From: Alphaproteobacteria bacterium MedPE-SWcel
GTDB taxonomy: Bacteria > Pseudomonadota > Alphaproteobacteria > Rhodobacterales > Rhodobacteraceae
Direction of reading: 5' to 3'
NCBI GenBank assembly: GCA_001874255.1
Contig: MPDC01000016.1
Coordinates: 45,465-109,464 of the forward strand
Length of the DNA stretch: 64,000 nt
Below, in pieces: positions 8,615 to 16,316 of this stretch. The position numbers and the translations under genes were made by a program. Position 1 is the first letter of the stretch. Each line of letters opens with the position of its first letter. The notes below the pieces were generated by a model. That model did no database searches. It was not told the origin of the DNA and saw only the letters and a program-made list of their open reading frames with translations.

Positions 8615-9196
8615 TCAATCCTTGGGCAACGGCGCCTGCGCATCATCCTCGGCCCATAGCAGTGTGATATGGGTATCGCCGTATTTTCGGGCCTCCTGCA
8701 GAGTGAACCCGGCAGGGGCCTCCATCGGACTGCTCTCCTCCCAGACCACCAGCGCGCCCGGTGCAATCCATCCGCCCGCACTGATGACGCTCAGCGCCGT
8801 CTGGCCGAGGGATTTGCCATAGGGCGGATCAAGAAAGACAACATCAAAGGGCGCAGCCGGCGCGGCGCCCAGTTTCAGGGCCGAGCGCCGGAGAAGCTGA
8901 CATCGCGGTTGCGCCCGGCAGATCTCGATGTTTTTGGCAATCAACCGCTGTGCGGCGCGGCCGTCATCGACAAAACAGACCTCAGCGGCGCCGCGGGACA
9001 AGGCCTCCAGCCCCAGCGCCCCGGTGCCCGCAAACAGATCAAGCACCCTGACCCCATCAAGGTCGATCTGATGGGCCAGCACGTTGAACAAACTCTCGCG
9101 GACCCGGTCGGTGGTCGGGCGCAAATGCGCGGCCGCATCGCCTTTTCCCAGCGCAGCAAGCGCACGTCCCCGAAACTCTCCGGCAATGATCCTCAC
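8615..9196 (-). CDS. rsmD: 16S rRNA (guanine(966)-N(2))-methyltransferase RsmD
   Basis: The 193-residue product begins RIIAGEFRGRAL, has the SAM-binding motif VLDLFAGTGALGLEALSRGA near residue 50 and the catalytic FLDPPYGKS near residue 120. RsmD methylates G966 of 16S rRNA during 30S assembly. The start is a GTG overlapping the stop of the upstream flavoprotein gene as GTGA, showing coupling. The RPTTDRVRESLFN segment is diagnostic for the family. Confidence 0.95.
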   Translation of the reverse strand: MRIIAGEFRGRALAALGKGDAAAHLRPTTDRVRESLFNVLAHQIDLDGVRVLDLFAGTGALGLEALSRGAAEVCFVDDGRAAQRLIAKNIEICRAQPRCQLLRRSALKLGAAPAAPFDVVFLDPPYGKSLGQTALSVISAGGWIAPGALVVWEESSPMEAPAGFTLQEARKYGDTHITLLWAEDDAQAPLPKD

Positions 9197-10404
9197 GCTT
9201 TGAGCAACGGTTTCAGATCCGCCTCCGGGTTGGCAACAACCGTCTTATCCGCAGTTTTTCCCGCCTCGATCAGGCGCTTGGCCACCATATAGGCCCGTGG
9301 ATCATTCATCGCATCCACCGCGACCAACTGGTCACCGATATAGTACCAAAAGGACGTGGTCGCGCCGTCGCCCCTGCGGGTGACCACGGTATCATAGCCG
9401 GAATTCAGACCTGCGATCTGCAGCTTCACATCGTATTGGTCGGACCAGAACCACGGCGTGGCCACATAGGTGTGAGCGGCCCCCAGCATGTTCCGAGCCA
9501 CGGTTTCGGCCTGATCGATCGCGTTTGGCACGCTTTCCAGCCGGATGCGCTGGCCCTTGTAGGGGAAGGACGCACAATCCCCGGCCGCCCAGATCGACGG
9601 ATCGGACGTGCGGCCCGTCTCGTCGGTCCGAATGCCGTTGTCGATGGCAAGCCCCGCAGCTTCTGCCAGGTCACAGGCCGGGGTGATGCCGACGCCGACC
9701 ACCACGAAATCCACCTCCAGCGTGGTGCCATCGCTCAGCACCGCGCGCTGCACCCGCCCGGCGTCGCCTTCGAGATGATCCAGCCCGACCCCCTCGCGGA
9801 TGTCGACACCGTTCGCCCGGTGCAACGCCCGGAAGTAGGCCGAGGTCTCCGGCGCAGCAACGCGCTGCAGAATGCGGTCGGACATTTCCACCAATGTGAC
9901 GGCAACGCCGCGTTTGGCGCAGACGGCCGCGGCCTCCAGCCCGATATAGCCGCCCCCCACGATCAGGGCGCGCGCGCCTTCGCGCACCGCCGGGGCCATC
10001 TCGTCAACGTCCCGCAGGTCGCGGACCACATGAACCCCACCCAGGTCGCCGCCGATCGAGGCCGGAAGGTGGCGGGGCTTTGATCCGGTGGTGAGCGCGA
10101 GCTGATCATAGGGGATCGCCTCATCCCCGATGATGATTTCCTGTCGCTGCGGATCAATGGCATCGACCCGCGTTCCCAACCGCAAGGTGATGTTTTGCTC
10201 GGCATAAAAACTCTCGGGACGCAGGAACAGCCGCTCAAGCTGCATCTCCCCCAGCAGATACGCCTTGGAGAGCGGCGGCCGCTGATAGGGCAGCGCATCC
10301 TCGGCCCCGATCAGGGTAATATCGCCCTCAAATCCGCTGTTTCGCAACTTTGCCACCAGGGAGGCCCCCGCCTGACCTGCGCCGATCACCGCGATATGAG
10401 TCAT
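9193..10404 (-). CDS. FAD-dependent ferredoxin reductase-like oxidoreductase
   Basis: The 403-residue flavoprotein has an N-terminal FAD motif AVIGAGQAGASL, an NAD(P)H motif IVGGGYIGLEAAA near residue 150 and the second FAD signature IWAAGDCAS near residue 275. A C-terminal reductase domain is present (ATPWFWSDQYDVKLQIAG). This arrangement matches rhodocoxin/putidaredoxin reductases that pass electrons from NADH to a [2Fe-2S] ferredoxin for P450s or dioxygenases. No ferredoxin or P450 lies beside it, so its partner must be elsewhere. It is coupled to rsmD and divergent from the peroxiredoxin gene. Confidence 0.9.
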   Translation of the reverse strand: MTHIAVIGAGQAGASLVAKLRNSGFEGDITLIGAEDALPYQRPPLSKAYLLGEMQLERLFLRPESFYAEQNITLRLGTRVDAIDPQRQEIIIGDEAIPYDQLALTTGSKPRHLPASIGGDLGGVHVVRDLRDVDEMAPAVREGARALIVGGGYIGLEAAAVCAKRGVAVTLVEMSDRILQRVAAPETSAYFRALHRANGVDIREGVGLDHLEGDAGRVQRAVLSDGTTLEVDFVVVGVGITPACDLAEAAGLAIDNGIRTDETGRTSDPSIWAAGDCASFPYKGQRIRLESVPNAIDQAETVARNMLGAAHTYVATPWFWSDQYDVKLQIAGLNSGYDTVVTRRGDGATTSFWYYIGDQLVAVDAMNDPRAYMVAKRLIEAGKTADKTVVANPEADLKPLLKA

Positions 10405-10528
10405 GTGCCCTCTTGTCTCCTGATGCAGTTCTTCTAACGTCTGGACTGGACCCTACATGCAGGGCCCGTTGCGACGCAATTGCACATACCTGTCGCAACG
10501 CCATTCGAAAATCAAAAAGGACTGCGTG

Positions 10529-11014
10529 ATGATTTCCGTAGGAGACAAGTTGCCCGCCGCCACCCTGATCCGCATGGGAGAAAACGGTCCCGAGCCGGTC
10601 GAGATTGCGGAGCTCGCCAAGGGGCGCAAGCTGGCGATCTTTGCCGTTCCCGGTGCCTATACGCCCACCTGCCATTCCGCGCATGTTCCAAGTTTCATCC
10701 GCACCAAGGATCAATTTGCCGCCAAAGGCGTCGATGAAATCATCTGTATCGCAGGCAATGACCCATTTGTCATGGCAGCCTGGGGCGATGCGACCGGCGC
10801 CACCGAGGCCGGTATCGCCATGCTGGCAGACCCCGAATGCGCCTTCACTGATGCCATTGGCATGCGGTTTGATGCCCCGCCTGCCGGTCTGATCGGCCGA
10901 TCCAAACGCTATGCGATGATTGTCGAAGAGGGTGAGGTAAAAATCCTGCACCTCGAAGAAAGTCCGGGGACTTGTGAAGTGTCTGCTGGCGAAGGTTTGC
11001 TGGATGCGCTGTAA
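10529..11014 (+). CDS. Peroxiredoxin, Prx5-like (thioredoxin/glutaredoxin-dependent)
   Basis: The 161-residue protein carries the peroxidatic cysteine in VPGAYTPTCHSAHVPSF near residue 49 and a conserved arginine later in the domain. A second cysteine lies in EESPGTCEVSAGEG near the C-terminus and could act as the resolving cysteine of an atypical 2-Cys Prx5 enzyme. It reduces hydroperoxides in the cytoplasm. The ATG at 10529 follows AAAAAGG; a longer reading from 10457 lacks a ribosome site. It is divergent from the ferredoxin reductase gene across a 124-bp promoter region. Confidence 0.93.
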   Translation: MISVGDKLPAATLIRMGENGPEPVEIAELAKGRKLAIFAVPGAYTPTCHSAHVPSFIRTKDQFAAKGVDEIICIAGNDPFVMAAWGDATGATEAGIAMLADPECAFTDAIGMRFDAPPAGLIGRSKRYAMIVEEGEVKILHLEESPGTCEVSAGEGLLDAL

Positions 11015-11066
11015 TCAGGCAACGCAATCGATCCGCTGGAACGGCTAAACTTTTGAACGAAGATGT

Positions 11067-11936
11067 ATGACTGACGCGCTCAATCCCGTGAAACACCCCG
11101 CCACCATCATGGCGGAGGTTATGGACGAAATCGACTCTGCCCGTGCCTTTGTGGCGCGGGACAATGCGTTCGACAGTGCGCAGCAGATGCGCGTTGCGCT
11201 CCGACGATTGCGCAGCGCGCTGACATTGTTTCGACCGTTGCTGCCAGCAGATCACAACAAGGCCCTGCTCGAAGACGCCCGGTGGCTGAGTGCCCAGGTG
11301 ACGCGGCTGCGTGACCTGTATCTGTTGTGGCAGGATACGCTCACGCCGGCCCGGGTGGCGCTGCCGGACAATGCCGCACTGCAACGGCTGGAAGAACAGG
11401 TCCTGGCCCGGATCGACAGCGAGCGCGAGACACTGAGGCAGCAGCTGGACAGCGCGCGGGTGAATGAGTTGATCGCCCGGGGGCGTGATCTGGCGCAACA
11501 GGAGTTTTGGCGCCCGGCCGCCGAAAGTCGCGAGAAACTGGAAAACCTGTGTCACGAGACGTTGGACCTCCGGTTGAGCCAAGCGCTGAAACATGGCGAG
11601 ACGCTCAAACGGCTGGACAATCACGCGCGGGACAGCTTCCGCAAGAGCCTGCGCAAACTGCGGGCGACGGCGGAATTTTCGCAGCTGATGTTCGCGTCGA
11701 AAAAGACCAAAGCCTTTCTCAAGCAGTTGAAAAAACTGCTTGAATCCATGATGGCCGCGCGCGACGCAAGTGCCGTGCGGGAACGGCTCGAAGATCTGAT
11801 GCGAGACATGGAAGAGGGCTCGGCAGAACGCCACATCGCGCAGGAGCTGATCAAGGCAAAAGAGGCCGGTGTCGGGCTTGATCACAAACGCCTGCAGAAG
11901 CTGTGGCGCGCGACGGTCGCCTTGCCGCCCTACTGA
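11067..11936 (+). CDS. CHAD domain protein
   Basis: The 289-residue, charge-rich helical protein shows QQMRVALRRLRSALTLFRPLL near the N-terminus and FRKSLRKLRATAEF in the second half, the repeated conserved histidine/arginine helices of CHAD domains. CHAD proteins bind inorganic polyphosphate and often associate with polyphosphate granules. No CYTH phosphatase partner is fused or adjacent. No good ribosome site precedes the ATG, so the start is moderately certain. It follows the peroxiredoxin gene by 52 bp and may be in its transcript. Confidence 0.85.
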   Translation: MTDALNPVKHPATIMAEVMDEIDSARAFVARDNAFDSAQQMRVALRRLRSALTLFRPLLPADHNKALLEDARWLSAQVTRLRDLYLLWQDTLTPARVALPDNAALQRLEEQVLARIDSERETLRQQLDSARVNELIARGRDLAQQEFWRPAAESREKLENLCHETLDLRLSQALKHGETLKRLDNHARDSFRKSLRKLRATAEFSQLMFASKKTKAFLKQLKKLLESMMAARDASAVRERLEDLMRDMEEGSAERHIAQELIKAKEAGVGLDHKRLQKLWRATVALPPY

Positions 11937-11978
11937 TCAGACACCCCCGCCTGCCGGCTGTGTTCTCCTCACCTGTGT

Positions 11979-12024
11979 TCTGCCGCCTGCACTCTGCCGC
12001 CTGCACTCTGCCGCCTGCACTCTG
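11979..12024. repeat. Three tandem copies of a 14-bp unit
   Basis: The unit TCTGCCGCCTGCAC occurs at 11979-11992, 11993-12006 and 12007-12020, followed by a partial TCTG. It lies in the noncoding gap between the convergent CHAD and pterin dehydratase genes. Copy number is likely to vary by slippage. No function is evident. Confidence 0.85.
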
Positions 12025-12110
12025 TCCCTGTCTCTTCGCCCGTATCGCTTCTGACAGCCAATACCGCCAGCCAGACCTATCAACCGAGTGGCCTGACAGG
12101 GCGTCTGTGG

Positions 12111-12404
12111 TCACGCCAGACTGTCCATTTTTCGCGCCAGCTTGGCATCCAGTGCGCTCAGCCCGTCCACATCATGGGTGGTCAGGACCACGGTCACACG
12201 GCTGTAGATATTGCTCCATTCCGGATGATGGTTCCATTTCTCCGCCCAGATCGCAGCTCTGGTCATGAACCCCATGGCCTCGACGAAATCTGCAAATTTG
12301 AAGGTCTTGCGAATCGCATCCCGCTCCGCGTCCATTTCCCACCCGGTGGCAAACAGCGGCTGCAGCAACGGCCCGCGCGTCTCGGTCGAGAGTTTCTCGC
12401 TCAT
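12111..12404 (-). CDS. phhB: 4a-hydroxytetrahydrobiopterin dehydratase (pterin-4a-carbinolamine dehydratase)
   Basis: The 97-residue protein has the PCD family motif [14 protein letters not shown], where the paired histidines are catalytic, and a C-terminal [15 protein letters not shown] segment. It recycles the pterin cofactor of aromatic amino acid hydroxylases. No phenylalanine hydroxylase is nearby, so it may serve a distant partner or a molybdopterin-related role, as proposed for stand-alone PCDs. Its ATG overlaps the stop of the upstream acyltransferase gene by 4 bp. Confidence 0.92.
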   Translation of the reverse strand: MSEKLSTETRGPLLQPLFATGWEMDAERDAIRKTFKFADFVEAMGFMTRAAIWAEKWNHHPEWSNIYSRVTVVLTTHDVDGLSALDAKLARKMDSLA

Positions 12405-13588
12405 TCCTGTTCCTCCACATGTGTTTTCCTGAACGGCCCGTAGCTGGTCAGGATCTCGATCTCCTCATCCACGGTGGCCGCCTCTGCCTTGAGATACTGC
12501 TCAATCGCGGCCCGAAACCCCGCGTCGGCGATCCAATGCAGGCTGTGGGTCTCCGTTGGCAGATAGCCCCGCGCCAGCTTGTGCTCCCCCTGCGCCCCGG
12601 CCTCGACCCGGTCGAGCCCCATTTCAATGGCCAGATCGATGGCCTGATAATAACACAACTCGAAATGCAGGCAGGGATGATGTTCGGTGCAGCCCCAATA
12701 GCGCCCTAAAAGCGCCGAAGCCCCGATGAAGTTCAAAGCCCCCGCCACCGGACTTCCGTCCCGCTCTGCCAGAACCAGGGCGACGTCATCGGCCATGGTC
12801 TCATGCACGATGTCGAAGAATTGCCGCGTCAGATAGGGCGTGCCCCACTTGCGGCTGCCGGTATCCTGATAGAACTGCCAGAACGCGTCCCAATGCTCGG
12901 GCTTCAGGTCAGCGCCGGTGTAGGTCTCGATACGCCCACCAAACGCCTGCGCCTGTCGCCGCTCCTTGCGCAGGGTCTTGCGCTTGCGCGAGGACAGCGC
13001 CGCAAGGAAATCGTCAAAGCTCCGATAGTCCTCATTCAACCAGTGGAACTGCTGGGTCCTGCGCGGCAAAAGCCCGAGTTCGCGGCCGATCTGCGCCTCC
13101 GTCTCGGTGCAGAAGGTCACATGCAGCGAGGACAGGTGATTGTCCGCCGCGAACTGGACCGCCCCCTGCACCAGCGCCGAGATCCCGACCTCCTCGTACC
13201 CCGGACGGGTCAGGAACCGCCGCCCGCCTGCAGGGGTGAAGGGAACCGCCATCTGCAGCTTGGGGTAATACCGTCCGCCTGCCCGCTCGTAGGCGTGGGC
13301 CCAATTGTGATCGAAGATATATTCGCCCTGACTGTGGCCCTTCGCATAGAGCGGCGCGCAGGCCACCAGTTGACCGTCAAGGTAGCAGGTCAGATATTGC
13401 GGCTGCCATCCGGTGCCGGGGCCGACCGATCCGCTCTCTTCCAGCGCAGTCAGAAAGCGATGCGTGGTAAACGGGTCCTCGGGGCGCCCACCAGCCCCTG
13501 TTTCAGGACAGGCGCAGGCGTCCCATGCCGCTTCGTCGATCTGCGAAAGTGCACTGAGCACTTGGATTTCTATCTGTGCCTGATCCAT
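12401..13588 (-). CDS. FemAB-like GNAT superfamily acyltransferase (DUF482/peptidogalycan biosynthesis-type)
   Basis: The 395-residue protein has the DUF482 pattern: [17 protein letters not shown] near the N-terminus, WANDH-type region [14 protein letters not shown], the basic [10 protein letters not shown] helix near residue 195, and [20 protein letters not shown] in the C-terminal GNAT-like half. The family resembles FemAB peptidyltransferases, but the reaction in proteobacteria is not established. The ATG at 13588 begins the conserved region; the frame stays open far upstream. It is coupled to phhB by ATGA. Confidence 0.85.
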   Translation of the reverse strand: MDQAQIEIQVLSALSQIDEAAWDACACPETGAGGRPEDPFTTHRFLTALEESGSVGPGTGWQPQYLTCYLDGQLVACAPLYAKGHSQGEYIFDHNWAHAYERAGGRYYPKLQMAVPFTPAGGRRFLTRPGYEEVGISALVQGAVQFAADNHLSSLHVTFCTETEAQIGRELGLLPRRTQQFHWLNEDYRSFDDFLAALSSRKRKTLRKERRQAQAFGGRIETYTGADLKPEHWDAFWQFYQDTGSRKWGTPYLTRQFFDIVHETMADDVALVLAERDGSPVAGALNFIGASALLGRYWGCTEHHPCLHFELCYYQAIDLAIEMGLDRVEAGAQGEHKLARGYLPTETHSLHWIADAGFRAAIEQYLKAEAATVDEEIEILTSYGPFRKTHVEEQE

Positions 13589-13635
13589 TCTGCCTCTCTG
13601 CGCCCCCTCATTATTTGGGCGCACGCCGCCCCCGA

Positions 13636-14412
13636 TCAAGCCGGAAGCGACGAAAGGTATCCCTCGAAGGTGACGTTGTCGGCGCCCTGGCGCACCTTTG
13701 CCTCTTCGGCGGGCGATCTGATCGTCCAGCTCAGGACCGGAACCCCGGATGCACGCAGGGCCTGCACCCTCTCCCGCAAGATATCGCTCGCCTGGTGGCT
13801 GATGAAACAGGCGCCCACCCGGTCGAAATCCGGGATGTCGCGCAGCTCGTTGCACCGCCCGGCATCAAGCGGGGACCAGACCGCGGGATCAAAGGCACTG
13901 GTGGTCAGCCCGCGCGGCAGATCCGGTGCCAGACGCGCGACCTCGGCCACGCTGTGGGGGTTGAACGACATCAGTGCCACCGGCCCCGAATACCCCTGCA
14001 GGTCGGCCACGGCCGCCGCTTCCAGCGGGCCGACGTCGGGCCCCATTGCACCGTCCTGATCCTTGATCTCCACCAGAAGCGGCACCTGACCGGCCACGAT
14101 GTCCAGCACCTCGGCAAAGGTCGGAATGCCCTCGCCATCGCCATTTCTCAGCGCGATGGAGCCGAACTCCGCCGCGCTGCGGGACCGGGTCGGCCCGGTC
14201 TGATCCGTCAGCCGGTCGAGGGTGTCATCGTGAAAGACCATCGCCTGCCCATCGGCCGAGAGCTGAAGGTCGATTTCGATCCCGTAGCCCGCGTCAATCG
14301 CCGCACGGATGGCGGCGCGGCTGTTCTCGGGGCAGTTGTCGTGTTGCCCATGCAGCGCCCGATGCGTGATCGGGCGCGACAGGAATACCGCTGGCAGAGC
14401 GGGACGCGCCAT
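13636..14412 (-). CDS. Glycerophosphodiester phosphodiesterase
   Basis: The 258-residue protein has the GDPD catalytic signature: THRALHGQHDNCPENSRAA (histidine and EN), GIEIDLQLSADG (metal-binding E and D) and VFHDDTLDRLT (second histidine). It hydrolyses glycerophosphodiesters to glycerol-3-phosphate and an alcohol. There is no signal peptide, so it is probably cytoplasmic. It lies 6 bp downstream of the RidA gene and 47 bp upstream of the FemAB-like gene, suggesting one operon through phhB. Confidence 0.93.
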   Translation of the reverse strand: MARPALPAVFLSRPITHRALHGQHDNCPENSRAAIRAAIDAGYGIEIDLQLSADGQAMVFHDDTLDRLTDQTGPTRSRSAAEFGSIALRNGDGEGIPTFAEVLDIVAGQVPLLVEIKDQDGAMGPDVGPLEAAAVADLQGYSGPVALMSFNPHSVAEVARLAPDLPRGLTTSAFDPAVWSPLDAGRCNELRDIPDFDRVGACFISHQASDILRERVQALRASGVPVLSWTIRSPAEEAKVRQGADNVTFEGYLSSLPA

Positions 14413-14418
14413 GACGGA

Positions 14419-14880
14419 TCAAAGCTCGATCTGGAACACGCCGTCGATTTCGACCGCAACACCAAGCGGAAGCGAGGGCGAGCTGACGGCGGAGCGCGCA
14501 TGCCGACCCGCGTCCCCCAGAACCTCGACCAACAGATCGGAGGCGCCGTTCACCACCTGGGGCTGCTGGGTGAAATCAGCCGTGGAGTTCACAAAGGCCC
14601 CCAGTTTGACCACACGTTTCAACCGGGTCAGATCGCCTCCGCAGGCGGCCTTGATCTGCGCCAGCAACGACAGTGCGCAGCGCCGGGCGGCAGCCTGTCC
14701 GGCGGCCACATCGAGATCATCGCCCAGTGTTCCGGTGATCAACCCATCCTCATCCGCCGAGATCTGACCGGAGACATACACCATGTCCCCGCTCACCACA
14801 TAGGGAACGTAGTTCGCGGCCGGAGCCGGGGCGTCAGGCAGGGTCAGGCCCAGGGATTGCAGTTTCGCATCAACACTCAT
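14419..14880 (-). CDS. RidA family protein (enamine/imine deaminase)
   Basis: The 153-residue protein belongs to the YjgF/YER057c/UK114 family, in the larger YjgH-like subgroup. YVPYVVSGDMVYVSGQIS is at the N-terminal strand region, GDLTRLKRVVKLGAFVNS is central, and RSAVSSPSLPLGVAVEIDGVF is near the C-terminus, including the conserved serine-proline-leucine-glycine turn. The classic catalytic arginine of RidA is not evident, as in many subgroup members. It heads the probable RidA-GDPD-FemAB-phhB operon. Confidence 0.9.
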   Translation of the reverse strand: MSVDAKLQSLGLTLPDAPAPAANYVPYVVSGDMVYVSGQISADEDGLITGTLGDDLDVAAGQAAARRCALSLLAQIKAACGGDLTRLKRVVKLGAFVNSTADFTQQPQVVNGASDLLVEVLGDAGRHARSAVSSPSLPLGVAVEIDGVFQIEL

Positions 14881-14990
14881 GGTCGGGCTCCTTTGTCAGT
14901 AACCATCCGTCTTTGTCGCGGACGCTACAGCGGAAGGCCGCGCGCGGAAAGAGCCAATTCCACCCTGTTTTCAATGCGTGATCCAGCGCG

Positions 14991-16316
14991 TCAGTTTTCG
15001 CGGAAGGCCTTGACGAAATAATCGGCGAGCGGCTTCACGAGATAGGCCAGCGGAGTCCGGTCGGCGGTGCGAATATAGCTTTCGACCGGCATGCCCGGGA
15101 TCAGCACAGTGCCGGCAGGCAACCGGTTCATTTCGCCCGGATCCAGCTTGATCTCTGCGCGGTAGTAGGACTGACCGCTGGCCTCATCCTGGAATGCATC
15201 GGCCGAAAACAGGGTGACAGTGCCAAACAGTTCCGGCGTCTGACGCTGGTCCAGCGCCGGCAGCCGGATGGAGACCGCCTGGCCGACGTGGATCTGGTCG
15301 ATATCCGTCGGTGCAACACGGGCCGCGATGACCAGCGGGCGGTCCTGCGGCACCAGAAACAGAACCGGATCGGCGGCCCGGATCACAGAACGTGGTGTGC
15401 GCACGGTCATGCCGTAGACGATACCGGACACGGGCGCCGTGATATCGAGACGCTCCAGCCGGTCGAGCAGCGAGCGCCGGGTTTCGACCAATTCCAGCTC
15501 CTGATAGCGCAGGTCCCGCAGCCGGGTAATCGCGTCTTCCCGACGCTGGGTCCCCAGTTTCAGCGTTTCGATCTCCAATTCGGTGATCCGCCCCCGCGCC
15601 TGCGCCTCGCTGGCGACCAACTCTCCCAGAGTGCCCTGCAGATTGGCCTTGTTGCGGCGCAGGTTCAGCACCACCGACGCCTGCGCCAGACCACGATCCA
15701 GAAGCGACTGCTGGTTGCTCAGCTCCTCATCGATCAGAAGCAATTGTTCGCGGGTAGCAGATTGTTGCGCGATGATGCCGATGATCTGGTCGTCGATCTG
15801 GGCGGCGCGCTTTTCCAGTTGCTCGACTTCACGCTCAACCGAGGCACGGCGCGCCCGAAACAGACGTTCCTGTCCCTGCACCAGATCCTCCACCTCGGGG
15901 CGTTCGATGGCCAGCTCTTTGAGCTGTGCATCGAATTCGATGTCGCCAGCCTCGTCCCGCTCCGCCTCAAGACGGCCACGACGGGCCATCGTCTCGAACA
16001 ATTGGCCTTCGGTGATTGTCAGCTCGGAGCGCAGATCCGCCTCGTCCAGCCGCAAGAGGGTCTGGCCCTTTACGACCAGATCGCCTTCGTCAACAAGGAT
16101 GTCAGCCACCACGCCGCCATCAATGTGCTGAACCACTTGCCGGTTCCGGTCTACTTCGATCTGACCGGAGGCGACAACCGCACCCGCGATAGACGAGAAC
16201 ACCGCCCAGGTGCCGAACCCGCCCAGCAGAATACCGATGCCAAGGGCGCCAAAAAGCATTGCCCCGCGGACCGACCAGGCCTGTTTGGGAGCAGGGGATG
16301 CGGTTGGGGCGCTCAT
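14991..16316 (-). CDS. HlyD/PrtE-type membrane fusion protein of a type I secretion system
   Basis: The 441-residue protein has one N-terminal transmembrane helix (about residues 15-40), a lipoyl-like segment IEVDRNRQVVQHIDGGVV, a long coiled-coil hairpin (about residues 95-280) rich in E, Q and R, and a beta-barrel C-terminal region (RLDITAPVSGIVYGMTVRT). It bridges the inner-membrane ABC exporter to a TolC-like outer-membrane channel. The ATG at 16316 overlaps the stop of the ABC gene by ATGA. No TolC homologue or secreted RTX substrate lies in the window. Confidence 0.94.
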   Translation of the reverse strand: MSAPTASPAPKQAWSVRGAMLFGALGIGILLGGFGTWAVFSSIAGAVVASGQIEVDRNRQVVQHIDGGVVADILVDEGDLVVKGQTLLRLDEADLRSELTITEGQLFETMARRGRLEAERDEAGDIEFDAQLKELAIERPEVEDLVQGQERLFRARRASVEREVEQLEKRAAQIDDQIIGIIAQQSATREQLLLIDEELSNQQSLLDRGLAQASVVLNLRRNKANLQGTLGELVASEAQARGRITELEIETLKLGTQRREDAITRLRDLRYQELELVETRRSLLDRLERLDITAPVSGIVYGMTVRTPRSVIRAADPVLFLVPQDRPLVIAARVAPTDIDQIHVGQAVSIRLPALDQRQTPELFGTVTLFSADAFQDEASGQSYYRAEIKLDPGEMNRLPAGTVLIPGMPVESYIRTADRTPLAYLVKPLADYFVKAFREN